Below, in pieces: positions 1 to 6,272 of a stretch of 9,315 nt of DNA. Source of the DNA: Pseudomonadota bacterium (GTDB lineage: Bacteria > Myxococcota > Bradymonadia > UBA4248); contig JAGACY010000470.1 in the NCBI GenBank assembly GCA_017613855.1, positions 1-9,315 on the forward strand, read 5' to 3'. The notes below the pieces were generated by a model, which saw only the letters and a list, made by a program, of their open reading frames with translations, did not search any database and was not told the DNA's origin. Both the position numbers and the translations under genes were made by a program. Each line of letters starts with the position of its first letter. Within the stretch, counting starts at the first letter, position 1.

Positions 1-60
1 CTTTATCCAGCTTTAATCCGGCATTTTTGAACATCTTTGGGAATGTGTTAAATTTGTAAT

Positions 61-97
61 GTCCGGGCTATTCGGCTGCGCCGAATACGCCCCGGAC
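61..97. repeat. Bulged GC-rich hairpin, copy 1 of a dispersed hairpin family
   Basis: An inverted repeat pairs 61-76 with 80-97 around the three-base loop TGC (77-79), with single bulged C residues at 88 and 93. The inner part is TATTCGGC / TGC / GCCGAATA, followed by CGC. The same frame (TATT, stem, loop, stem, ATA, CGC) returns at 5559-5578 and 5595-5614 with different stem bases. It lies in gene-free DNA. It could be a REP/MITE-like repeat or part of a termination structure. Confidence 0.6.
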
Positions 98-130
98 GCG
101 CGCCTATTTCATACGGCGCGCCTTGTTTTT
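98..130 (+). terminator. Candidate rho-independent terminator
   Basis: The seven-base arm GCGCGCC (98-104) pairs with GGCGCGC (115-121) across a ten-base loop, and a T-rich stretch (123-130) follows directly. On the plus strand this is the usual intrinsic-terminator layout, so it could end a gene lying to the left of the window. The loop contains TAT...ATA and then C, echoing the neighbouring hairpin at 61-97, so it may instead be another member of that repeat family. Confidence 0.45.
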
Positions 131-137
131 GGGAATG

Positions 138-165
138 CGCAATTCGTAGTTCGCAATTCGCAATG
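138..165. repeat. Degenerate heptamer array A
   Basis: Four consecutive 7-bp units (CGCAATT, CGTAGTT, CGCAATT, CGCAATG) follow one another without gaps. Units related to them may continue, more degenerate, to about 179. This is the least regular of the arrays but has the same 7-bp period and the same ATTCG-like core as those at 243, 306, 8677 and 8760. Confidence 0.6.
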
Positions 166-191
166 ATCAAGTCATTCATAAGGTTTTTTCT

Positions 192-219
192 ATCTAAAGA
201 TGGCTTGAATTCTTTAGAT
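192..219. promoter_or_regulatory. Perfect 9-bp inverted repeat upstream of a TTGACA box
   Basis: ATCTAAAGA (192-200) and TCTTTAGAT (211-219) are perfect inverted copies with a ten-base spacer. A perfect consensus -35 hexamer, TTGACA, follows at 232-237. The matching -10 position falls inside heptamer array B and is poor (16-18-bp spacers give weak hexamers). The inverted repeat could be an operator for the Tgl-like gene, a hairpin, or the first part of the repeat module, since a similar CTAAAG/CTTTAG pair (8623-8651) precedes array D. Confidence 0.4.
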
Positions 220-242
220 TGTACCGATAGTTTGACACAATC

Positions 243-277
243 AATTACGAATTACGAATTGTGAATTAAGAATTCAA
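243..277. repeat. Heptamer array B (five units)
   Basis: Five contiguous 7-bp units: AATTACG, AATTACG, AATTGTG, AATTAAG, AATTCAA. Its 33-base leader (from CTTTAGA-like through AGTTT to C) aligns without gaps to the leader of array D at the other end of the window. Confidence 0.8.
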
Positions 278-305
278 TGTCATTTCCCTGTGGTTTTCTA
301 CATCC

Positions 306-340
306 AATTGCGTATTGCGCATTGCGAATTGTGAATTATG
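306..340. repeat. Heptamer array C (five units), containing a start codon
   Basis: Five contiguous 7-bp units: AATTGCG, TATTGCG, CATTGCG, AATTGTG, AATTATG. The ATG of the last unit (338-340) is the start codon of the Tgl-like lipoprotein gene, so the whole 5' untranslated region next to the gene is made of this repeat. The leader before it (CCCTGTGGTTTT... CCAATT) resembles those of arrays D and E. Confidence 0.8.
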
Positions 341-1096
341 AATAAGTCTCTTCAAATTCTTATCATCACACTGTTTCTTGTCTTCTTTACAGCCTGTGCC
401 GGAACTCAAAAGAAAACCGAAGTGGAAAAGCAGGTTGATACCGATTACCAGATGGCAGTGAACTACTACGACAATGGCAAAACCCCCGAAGCCATTCGAT
501 CGCTTGCACTGGTACTTGCCAGCGATCCGAAACATGCCGAAGCCAACCATCTCATGGGGTTTATCCGCCTCGGCCGAGGCCAATACGAAGAAGCAGTCAA
601 ACACTTTAAAATTGCACTCGAAACGAAGCCCGACATGCTCAATTGCAAAAACAATCTCGGGGCTGCCTATCTTCATTTAGAACAATACGAAGAGGCTGCT
701 GTTATCTTTAAAGAGTTATCCCAGTCTCCGCTCTACACCTCCCCCTGGCTCGCTTTTGTCAACCTCGGCTGGGCCTATTACCAAATGGGTATGCTCCAGG
801 AAGCCATCGATGAAACCGAAATGGCCATTGCCCTCAATCCCGATTTGTGCCTTGGATACAACAATTTAGGGATTTATTATCACAACACCGGAAAAGACGA
901 TAAGGCAATGAACAACCTCAAAGAGGCTATCAAACTCTGCCCCAATTATGCAGAACCCCATCTGCACATCGGCGTTCTGTATGATGCACAGGGAGATACC
1001 CCCCAGGCTTATACCCATTTTAAACGGTGCCACGAGCTCAGCCCCAAATCCGATTTAGGCCAGCGCTGCGCCCAGAATGCACAGATGGTCAGATAG
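338..1096 (+). CDS. tgl: Tgl/PilW-like TPR lipoprotein for type IV pilus secretin assembly
   Basis: A 252-residue lipoprotein. Residues 1-20 form a lipoprotein signal peptide ending in the lipobox FTAC, with Cys20 as the lipidated residue. The rest is about six tetratricopeptide repeats (roughly residues 34-240), with typical signatures such as A-x-N-x-L-G and the ALxxxP ends. In the Tgl/PilF/PilW family such six-TPR outer-membrane lipoproteins help the PilQ secretin to multimerise; size, lipobox and repeat number fit. The two pilin genes 3.4 kb away support a pilus role, although TPR lipoproteins are diverse and the precise assignment is inferred. The start is unusual: the ATG lies in the fifth unit of heptamer array C and only a weak GTGA (331-334) stands in for a ribosome binding site. 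The gene ends convergently with the dehydratase gene, the two 3' ends overlapping by 8 bp. Confidence 0.8.
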   Translation: MNKSLQILIITLFLVFFTACAGTQKKTEVEKQVDTDYQMAVNYYDNGKTPEAIRSLALVLASDPKHAEANHLMGFIRLGRGQYEEAVKHFKIALETKPDMLNCKNNLGAAYLHLEQYEEAAVIFKELSQSPLYTSPWLAFVNLGWAYYQMGMLQEAIDETEMAIALNPDLCLGYNNLGIYYHNTGKDDKAMNNLKEAIKLCPNYAEPHLHIGVLYDAQGDTPQAYTHFKRCHELSPKSDLGQRCAQNAQMVR

Positions 1097-2987
1097 CAGC
1101 CGGTTCCATCATTTCGGGCACAATTTCATGCATGGCTGCACGCACTGCAGCATTATCCTGGCTGTCGCGATAGGGTTTCAGCTGCTCAATCGCTGCTGAA
1201 ATCGTAGGCAAATCGACTTTTTGCAATTTACCCACATAGATTTTGGGATGCCCGGTACGGTCCATGTGCTCCTCATTAAACCCGAGCTCTTCGAATAATT
1301 TTTCTCCCGGGCGCACCCCAGAAAAAACAATGGGGATATCTTTTTCGGTTTTTCCGCTCAGCCGAATGAGATCTCTCGCCAGATCCACAATTTTGACGGG
1401 TCTTCCCATATCCAGGACAAAGATCTCTCCGTTTCCACCCATCGTGGCGGCCTGCATCACCAACTGACTCGCTTCCGGAATCGTCATAAAATAACGCACC
1501 ATTTCGGGATGCGTCACCGTCAGCGGACCACCGGATTGTATCTGGGATTTAAAGAGCGGGAGCACACTCCCCGTCGAGCCAAGCACATTGCCAAAACGTA
1601 CGGCGCAAAAACGGGTTTTTCCAAGCCCCGACATCGCCTGAATGTAGAGTTCTGCAATTCGTTTGCTCGTCCCCATGATGCTCGTCGGGTTCACGGCTTT
1701 ATCCGTCGATATCATCACAAAAGCATCGCTGCCAGCTTCCACTGCGCAATTGGCAATGCAGGCCGTGCCTTCGACATTGTTGCGAATGGCTTCACCGGGA
1801 TTGTATTCGAGCATCGGCACATGTTTATACGCTGCCGCATGAAAAATGACTTCCGGTTTGCATTCTTCAAAAATTTCGCGCATCCGGGACTCATCACAAA
1901 TATCAGCAAGTCTCGGTATTATGCGGGTTTTATCCGTCTTAATCTGATTCAGTTCACGTTCGATTTCGTAGAGGAACAACTCACATCGCTCTAAAAGAAC
2001 GAGTTCTGACGGCTCAAAAGCAAGCACCTGACGGCACATTTCACTGCCGATAGAACCGCCTGCCCCCGAGATGAGAATGCGTCGTCCGGATAAAAACTTC
2101 GAAATTTCTTCCTTATCCAGCTGAATGGGATCGCGATGAAGCAGGTCTTCGACAGAGATTTCACGCATTTTCCCGATATCAACAGCGCCCGACAAAATGT
2201 CGTTCATCAGAGGAACAATCCGGGTTTTTATCGATACTTCCGAAAGAGAATCCAAAATGCGGTTCAAATTCTCACTATCAGCATCCGACTGTGAAATGAT
2301 TGCCTGCGTCACTTCATGCTGTTGAGCAACACGCCCCAAATCACCGATTTTTCCAAGTACGGGAACACCGAACACACGTTCCCCGTCCGCAGTCAGTTCA
2401 TCCGAAATAAAACCAACTACTTCGATGCCGAGTTCAGGATGAAGCCGAATAGACTCTAAAATCATCTTACATCCAGATCCGGTACCGATGACGACTGTTC
2501 TCTCGAGTTTTTCTGCCTGCCTGGGAAGGACATGCGTTTGATTCTGAGAACGTTCATAACGCATGCGGTGAACTACGCGAATACCAACGCTGCCGAGCAC
2601 CGCAAAGCAGGGATTCATGCAAAGCACGCCCCAGGGAAGAATGCCACTCAGAGCCCACACATAACTATCGCTCAGCGCGCCCAAAACCACACGTTCAATC
2701 ACAAATGGAATCTGTGCGAGGACTAACGCCAGGATGATGCGATACACATCCGACAGCGAAACAAAACGCCATGCTCCCTTTGTTGCCCCTGTCAGCACCA
2801 GTGCTGCATATTCTGCGGCCACAACAAAAGGCAAGTACATGATCATGCGTTTGAACCATAACGTATCAAATGAAAGATCCAAACGAACAAAAAATGCCAC
2901 CGCAAAAGCCAGGGAAAGCAGCACCAATTCTATACAAATCCTCAAAATGGTGTTGCGTGAACGATATTTTTCTGTTGTCGGAGTCAT
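1089..2987 (-). CDS. Membrane nucleotide-sugar 4,6-dehydratase (FlaA1/PglF/CapD/WbpM family)
   Basis: A 632-residue protein from the ATG at 2987; a TTG at 3020 would add 11 residues, but neither start has a clear ribosome binding site. About four membrane segments lie at residues 14-136. Two Rossmann domains follow: the first has GTGSG near 168, the second GAGGSIGSE at 308-316. The second domain carries HAAAYKH (383-389), STDKAVNPT (427-435, catalytic Asp429/Lys430) and Met438 with Lys442, the M-x3-K variant of the usual Y-x3-K pair typical of this family. Family members such as PglF dehydrate UDP-GlcNAc to its 4-keto-6-deoxy form at the inner membrane. The aminotransferase encoded 80 bp upstream would use that product, so the two form an operon. 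The exact sugar substrate cannot be read from the sequence. No terminator separates its 3' end from the convergent Tgl-like gene. Confidence 0.9.
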   Translation of the reverse strand: MTPTTEKYRSRNTILRICIELVLLSLAFAVAFFVRLDLSFDTLWFKRMIMYLPFVVAAEYAALVLTGATKGAWRFVSLSDVYRIILALVLAQIPFVIERVVLGALSDSYVWALSGILPWGVLCMNPCFAVLGSVGIRVVHRMRYERSQNQTHVLPRQAEKLERTVVIGTGSGCKMILESIRLHPELGIEVVGFISDELTADGERVFGVPVLGKIGDLGRVAQQHEVTQAIISQSDADSENLNRILDSLSEVSIKTRIVPLMNDILSGAVDIGKMREISVEDLLHRDPIQLDKEEISKFLSGRRILISGAGGSIGSEMCRQVLAFEPSELVLLERCELFLYEIERELNQIKTDKTRIIPRLADICDESRMREIFEECKPEVIFHAAAYKHVPMLEYNPGEAIRNNVEGTACIANCAVEAGSDAFVMISTDKAVNPTSIMGTSKRIAELYIQAMSGLGKTRFCAVRFGNVLGSTGSVLPLFKSQIQSGGPLTVTHPEMVRYFMTIPEASQLVMQAATMGGNGEIFVLDMGRPVKIVDLARDLIRLSGKTEKDIPIVFSGVRPGEKLFEELGFNEEHMDRTGHPKIYVGKLQKVDLPTISAAIEQLKPYRDSQDNAAVRAAMHEIVPEMMEPAAI

Positions 2988-3067
2988 GGATTCGTTTCTT
3001 GGCTGAGCTGTGTTGTACAAACGGATTTGTGGATATTCAATGATGCTTGCCGGGGATGGATATCGGA

Positions 3068-4201
3068 TTACGCATTGAGCAGTACTTTACGCAATGCCTC
3101 ACATACGCGTTCCTGATCTGAAACGGACAGAGAACTTCCCGATGGCAGGCACAGACTCTGATTAAAAATCGATTCACAAACACTGCCGCCCACACACTCA
3201 CAGCACCCAAAAACCGGCTGTAAATGCATCGGTTTCCATGCCCAGCGCGTCTCGATATTAAACGTCTCCATCGCAAGACGAACATCCTCTGGGGATTTAT
3301 GCAATACTTCCGCATCAATCTCCATCACGGTAAGCCATTTGTTCGAAACAGCCCCCTCTGGTTCGGGCATAAAGGAAATCCCTTCTATATTTCCGAGCAT
3401 TTCCAGGTATCGCGCGAAAATTGCGCGGCGTTTGGCAATGCGATCCTCAAGAACGGTCAACTGGCCGCAGCCTACTGCTGCAAGAAGATTGCTCAGACGA
3501 TAATTATACCCGATGGTTTCATGGTGATAGTAAGGCCTTTTTTCTCGTGCCTGCGTTGCAAGAAAACGCGCTTTCAAAACGAGTTCTTCATCTTCCGAGA
3601 TGAGTGCACCACCACCCGAGGTTGTGATGATCTTATTGCCATTAAAGGAAAAACCACTCACACGACCAAATGTACCACAGAGGCGGCCATTTCGGCTCGA
3701 CCCCAATGCTTCGGCACTGTCCTCCAGAATGGGAATGCCATATCGGGCACATATCGGTTCAATCTTCTCAAAATTTGCAGATATGCCGTATAAATCGACT
3801 ACAACGACGGCTTTGGGAAGTCTGCCGGCAAGTGCGTCTTCTTCAAGTTTTTTCTGCAACAAAACGGGATCCATCTGCCAGGATTCAGCTTCCGAATCAA
3901 TAAATACCGGCTCTGCGCCGCAATACCGAATCACATTGCAAGAAGCACTAAAGGTAAAATCCGAACAGTAAATCCGATCCCCGGGGTTCACACCAAGAAC
4001 CAGAAGTCCCAAATGCAAAGCACTCGTGCCGGAAGCAAGTGCACAAACATGTTTTCCGCCCAAATAATCTCCCAGTTCGCGTTCAAACCTATCGACAAAT
4101 GGGCCCAGCGGAGCGATCCAGTTGGATGCAAATGCTTCAGCAACCAGTTTTTCTTCCAGGCCGCACATATCCGGCGGCGATAAAAAAATGCGTTCTGCCA
4201 T
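3068..4201 (-). CDS. DegT/DnrJ/EryC1/StrS (PglE-like) PLP-dependent sugar aminotransferase
   Basis: A 377-residue, full-length member of the DegT/DnrJ/EryC1/StrS aminotransferases. Visible marks are NWIAPLGP at 27-34 near the N-terminus, SGTSALHLGL (57-66) in the cofactor-phosphate region, EDSAEALGS (160-168) with Asp161 placed to contact the pyridine nitrogen, and FSFNGNK (184-190) followed by a TTSGGGAL stretch, with Lys190 as the Schiff-base lysine. Family members such as PglE transaminate UDP-4-keto-6-deoxy-GlcNAc to the 4-amino sugar, exactly the step after the neighbouring dehydratase. The ATG at 4201 has AGGA seven bases upstream. No acetyltransferase (PglD) or glycosyltransferase (PglC) gene lies beside it, so a full bacillosamine pathway is not shown here. 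Perosamine-like or other 4-amino sugars remain possible. Confidence 0.9.
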   Translation of the reverse strand: MAERIFLSPPDMCGLEEKLVAEAFASNWIAPLGPFVDRFERELGDYLGGKHVCALASGTSALHLGLLVLGVNPGDRIYCSDFTFSASCNVIRYCGAEPVFIDSEAESWQMDPVLLQKKLEEDALAGRLPKAVVVVDLYGISANFEKIEPICARYGIPILEDSAEALGSSRNGRLCGTFGRVSGFSFNGNKIITTSGGGALISEDEELVLKARFLATQAREKRPYYHHETIGYNYRLSNLLAAVGCGQLTVLEDRIAKRRAIFARYLEMLGNIEGISFMPEPEGAVSNKWLTVMEIDAEVLHKSPEDVRLAMETFNIETRWAWKPMHLQPVFGCCECVGGSVCESIFNQSLCLPSGSSLSVSDQERVCEALRKVLLNA

Positions 4202-4442
4202 ATATTTTCCTGAAATTCATAGTTCGTAACTGCATAAGAAAACGAGATTGCACGTCCTTACGCCCGATCACATGTTCCCTTTCGGGATGACAACACATGC
4301 CCTTATAGCGCTTTAACTCACACACTTCGATATAAAACATTTTTTTCTTCTCTGCATTCTGTGATAAAATAGTGACAGTGCTTTATTTAAGGCACATTTA
4401 GCGCTATAAATTGGTTGGTTTTCTAGCTTCTGTGGAGGAAAT
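4202..4442. other. Divergent intergenic region between the sugar operon and the pilin operon
   Basis: This gene-free 241-bp stretch must hold both divergent promoters. At 4215-4235 it has a three-unit degenerate heptamer run (ATTCATA, GTTCGTA, ACTGCAT). At 4271-4299 a nested inverted repeat pairs CATGT with ACATG and TCCC (4276-4279) with GGGA (4284-4287); this could be an operator or a dispersed repeat. The minus-strand promoter of the aminotransferase is not clear. The pilin promoter candidates near 4378-4410 are listed separately. Confidence 0.5.
4378..4410 (+). promoter_or_regulatory. Candidate sigma-54-like pilin promoter with overlapping hairpin
   Basis: GGCAC at 4391-4395 and GC at 4403-4404 obey the GG-N10-GC spacing of sigma-54 promoters, although the -12 element (GCGCT) matches the TTGCA consensus only partly. 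A start site near 4416 would give a leader of about 27 nt. A hairpin-forming palindrome, GTGCTTTA / TT / TAAGGCAC-like (4378-4395), overlaps the -24 element. A sigma-70 reading is also possible, with TATAAA (4405-4410) and a weak TTTATT 17 bases upstream. Pilin genes in several proteobacteria are sigma-54 dependent. Confidence 0.35.
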
Positions 4443-5012
4443 ATGCCAAATTCAGACAGAAACAAGCACTCACGGGGGTTTACACTTGTCGAACTCGTTA
4501 TCGTCATTTGCATTCTGTCCATTTTGGCCACGATCGCGGTACTTGTCTATACCCAGTCCAAAGTCTCCCAATACGACGAAGAAGCGATCGCCAATTTAAG
4601 TGACCTCTATATGCAATCCAACGAATTGATTACCACCTGGGGCGTTGGAACCAATACGAATTACGAAATTCCCGTCGGCTGCCTGCCAGTCAACCCACCT
4701 GATACCAGCATGACAAGTGGATCTGGTCAGATGGCCACAAACACCGGCAATTGGCAAACCCTCGGCCTCATTATCCCGGGGCTCCATCGCTGGCAGTATC
4801 AAATCTGTTTTGGACATTTTCCAAGCACAGGCACCACTAAACCTGAAGGATTCGTCCTCGTTGCGCATAAATCGATAGACGGAAAAGATCGCTTTATCGT
4901 CTATGGTTCTGGTATCGAATCACCGATTGTCGATGCAGCCAAAATCCCGGATTTTGCCCGCCTCGAATCTACCGTCATGAGTCAACTCGCATACAGCAAC
5001 CTGATTAACTAA
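4443..5012 (+). CDS. Type IV prepilin-like protein lacking Pro22
   Basis: A 189-residue prepilin. The leader is 12 residues ending in Gly12, and the mature protein would begin FTLVELVIVI with the conserved Glu5 (residue 17), as required for prepilin peptidase cleavage, N-methylation and inner-membrane extraction. The hydrophobic helix runs to about residue 36. Mature position 22, nearly always Pro in major pilins, is Leu here. The C-terminal domain has only two cysteines, Cys80 and Cys122, which could form a disulfide; a third (Cys23) lies in the helix. The start has a strong GGAGGAA (4434-4440). A canonical pilin gene follows after 38 bp, so both are probably co-transcribed. It could be a minor pilin, a second structural pilin or a pseudopilin. 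The globular domain is not one I recognise. Confidence 0.85.
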   Translation: MPNSDRNKHSRGFTLVELVIVICILSILATIAVLVYTQSKVSQYDEEAIANLSDLYMQSNELITTWGVGTNTNYEIPVGCLPVNPPDTSMTSGSGQMATNTGNWQTLGLIIPGLHRWQYQICFGHFPSTGTTKPEGFVLVAHKSIDGKDRFIVYGSGIESPIVDAAKIPDFARLESTVMSQLAYSNLIN

Positions 5013-5050
5013 TCTATTCCAGCTCATTATCCCACTTCGGAGACATACTT

Positions 5051-5539
5051 ATGAAATCCCATGGTTTTACCCTCATCGAGCTAATGATCGTCGTTGCCAT
5101 CATTGGCATTCTGGCAGCGACCGCCGTCCCGCTGTACCGTGCTTATATCGACGAGGCTGCGCGCTCCGAAGCCAAAACGACACTCGCAGACCTTGCCTCC
5201 AAAGAAGAAGCCTATTTTTCTTCATGGAACCGATACATTGCCACGGGTAGCAGCAAATACAATGCCGGAACAACCAGCGCGGGCACCCGCACGATACAAA
5301 AACCGGACGCAGAAGCAGAGGTGAAAGCATGGGCTGCCCTCGGCATTCAAAATGGTTCGGGCGGACTTTGGGATGGGCCTGTGTATTTTCGGTATAAAGT
5401 CGATACCGCAAGCAGCAACACGACTTACCGTGCATGCGCACATCGCTATTTAATTGGCGGAGCTCGCGAGTCTTTCTCTCTTAGCAATTCCAACCGTCGC
5501 AGCTTCGTCGAAAATCACACTGATTGTGCGATACCTTGA
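5051..5539 (+). CDS. pilA: Type IV pilin, PilA-like
   Basis: A 162-residue prepilin with a short leader (MKSHG) cut after Gly5, giving a mature start FTLIELMIVVAIIGILAATA with Glu5 (residue 10) and Pro22 (residue 27) both present. After the N-terminal helix comes a stretch AKTTLADLASKEEAYFSS, common in pilins of environmental proteobacteria. Cys129 and Cys159 are placed to close the C-terminal D-loop by a disulfide. About 157 mature residues suit a major pilin subunit. GGAGA (5039-5043) lies seven bases before the ATG. It is the second gene of the pilin pair, 38 bp behind the Pro22-lacking prepilin. No pilus motor, platform or secretin genes are in this window, so its role as the major subunit is inferred. 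Confidence 0.88.
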   Translation: MKSHGFTLIELMIVVAIIGILAATAVPLYRAYIDEAARSEAKTTLADLASKEEAYFSSWNRYIATGSSKYNAGTTSAGTRTIQKPDAEAEVKAWAALGIQNGSGGLWDGPVYFRYKVDTASSNTTYRACAHRYLIGGARESFSLSNSNRRSFVENHTDCAIP

Positions 5540-5553
5540 TTCTTTCTTTTTTT

Positions 5554-5581
5554 GCGGCTATTGGCTATGCCAATACGCCGC
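5554..5581. repeat. Bulged hairpin, copy 2 of the dispersed hairpin family
   Basis: GCGGCTATTGGC (5554-5565) pairs with the segment 5569-5581 around the loop TAT, leaving one bulged C at 5576. The inner frame TATTGGC / TAT / GCCAATA followed by CGC is the same as at 69-90, where CGGC/GCCG replaces TGGC-type stem bases while pairing is kept. Confidence 0.6.
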
Positions 5582-5587
5582 CAATTC

Positions 5588-5615
5588 GCGCAGCTTTTTG
5601 CTGCGCAAATACGCC
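5588..5615. repeat. Overlapping hairpins, copy 3 of the dispersed hairpin family
   Basis: GCGCAGC (5588-5594) and GCTGCGC (5600-5606) are perfect inverted copies with a five-T loop. An alternative pairing, TTTTTGC (5595-5601) with GCAAATA (5605-5611) around TGC and followed by CGC (5612-5614), matches the frame of copies 1 and 2 with one mismatch. The two foldings exclude each other. Confidence 0.5.
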
Positions 5616-5747
5616 GCGCGTTATTCTTTTTCATTATTTTTTGCGCGCACGCACTTAGTACAAACAAGGATGTAACAGTACGAGCTCCTTCTCGATTAGA
5701 CAACGATGCAGTACGGATGCTTCAATGTGCCCTGATACATACCAATC

Positions 5748-6251
5748 ATGAAACCTCTCTTATATTGTGTGTTTTTGCTCTTAACACTCTCTCTCTCCCA
5801 ATTCATGCCCAAGGAGGCACACGCTGATAAACTTCAATGGCTTGCTCAATGTGCCCCTTATCGCCCCCAGATCGAAGCCATCCTCTCCGAAGAAGACCTA
5901 TCCCTTGACTACTATTTTCTGCTCGTCGCAGAATCCAAATGCACCATCCATGCCGAATCGTCCGAAGGGGCCAAAGGATTCTGGCAAATGGTCAGATCTA
6001 CGGCAAAACACTACGGATGCTCCGATCCACATGACCTCGAAAGCGCTACACGTGCTGCTGCCGCATACATCAAGCATCTGCAGGAATCCTTTAAAAACTT
6101 TGATGATGTTATTGCTGCCTACAATATGGGCGGACATAATCTCAAAAAAAATGGACGTTCACAATCCGCACAAAAACTCGTCTATGCCGTCAAATATCTC
6201 AAAAACCTGGATTCCAGACATCCTAACGGCATATCGGACGATGAAATATAG
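5748..6251 (+). CDS. Small secreted lytic transglycosylase (SLT domain)
   Basis: A 167-residue protein with a signal peptide (hydrophobic residues 3-18, likely cut after AHA near residue 26) and a single SLT/lysozyme-like domain. Motif I is AES at 61-63, making Glu62 the expected catalytic acid. GAKGFWQM (74-81) corresponds to the family's GAxGLxQ motif and AYNMG (124-128) to the AYNxG motif. Such enzymes cleave murein between MurNAc and GlcNAc in the periplasm, forming 1,6-anhydroMurNAc. No LysM or other wall-binding domain is present, so it is close to a bare catalytic domain, as in enzymes that open the wall for pili or secretion machines. Its position after the pilins suggests a pilus role. 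The start lacks a clear ribosome binding site but gives the proper signal peptide. It converges with the P-type ATPase gene, 21 bp away. Confidence 0.87.
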   Translation: MKPLLYCVFLLLTLSLSQFMPKEAHADKLQWLAQCAPYRPQIEAILSEEDLSLDYYFLLVAESKCTIHAESSEGAKGFWQMVRSTAKHYGCSDPHDLESATRAAAAYIKHLQESFKNFDDVIAAYNMGGHNLKKNGRSQSAQKLVYAVKYLKNLDSRHPNGISDDEI

Positions 6252-6272
6252 CGTCCATTCGGCTTCATGTGC

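Larger units (their letters stand above)
5540..5747. other. Gene-free stretch between pilA and the transglycosylase gene
   Basis: It contains the hairpins at 5554-5581 and 5588-5606 and then AT-rich DNA to the transglycosylase start. The T-rich run at 5542-5553 precedes the first hairpin rather than following it, so no standard intrinsic terminator for the pilin operon is evident. A short open frame overlaps this stretch and the start of the next gene, but it has no recognisable protein features. I see no convincing promoter. Confidence 0.5.

Noticed and set aside
1509..1994. Long plus-strand open frame opposite the dehydratase gene.
   Set aside because: It is antisense to a well-conserved coding region with clear family motifs, and its translation shows no domain features.
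3067..3080. Another heptamer array at the 3' end of the aminotransferase gene (ATTACGC, ATTGAGC).
   Set aside because: Only two units, inside conserved coding sequence and without a leader; too little to separate from chance.
3224..3793. A 189-residue plus-strand open frame opposite the aminotransferase gene.
   Set aside because: Shadow of the conserved PLP-enzyme coding sequence; no ribosome binding site or recognisable motifs.
5540..5615. Intrinsic terminator for the pilin operon.
   Set aside because: The T-run comes before the hairpins and no U-rich tail directly follows either stem on the plus strand.
5552..5827. Short open frame beginning in the hairpin region and overlapping the start of the transglycosylase.
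   Set aside because: It runs through inverted repeats and the signal-peptide region of the next gene in another frame, with no ribosome binding site and no protein features.
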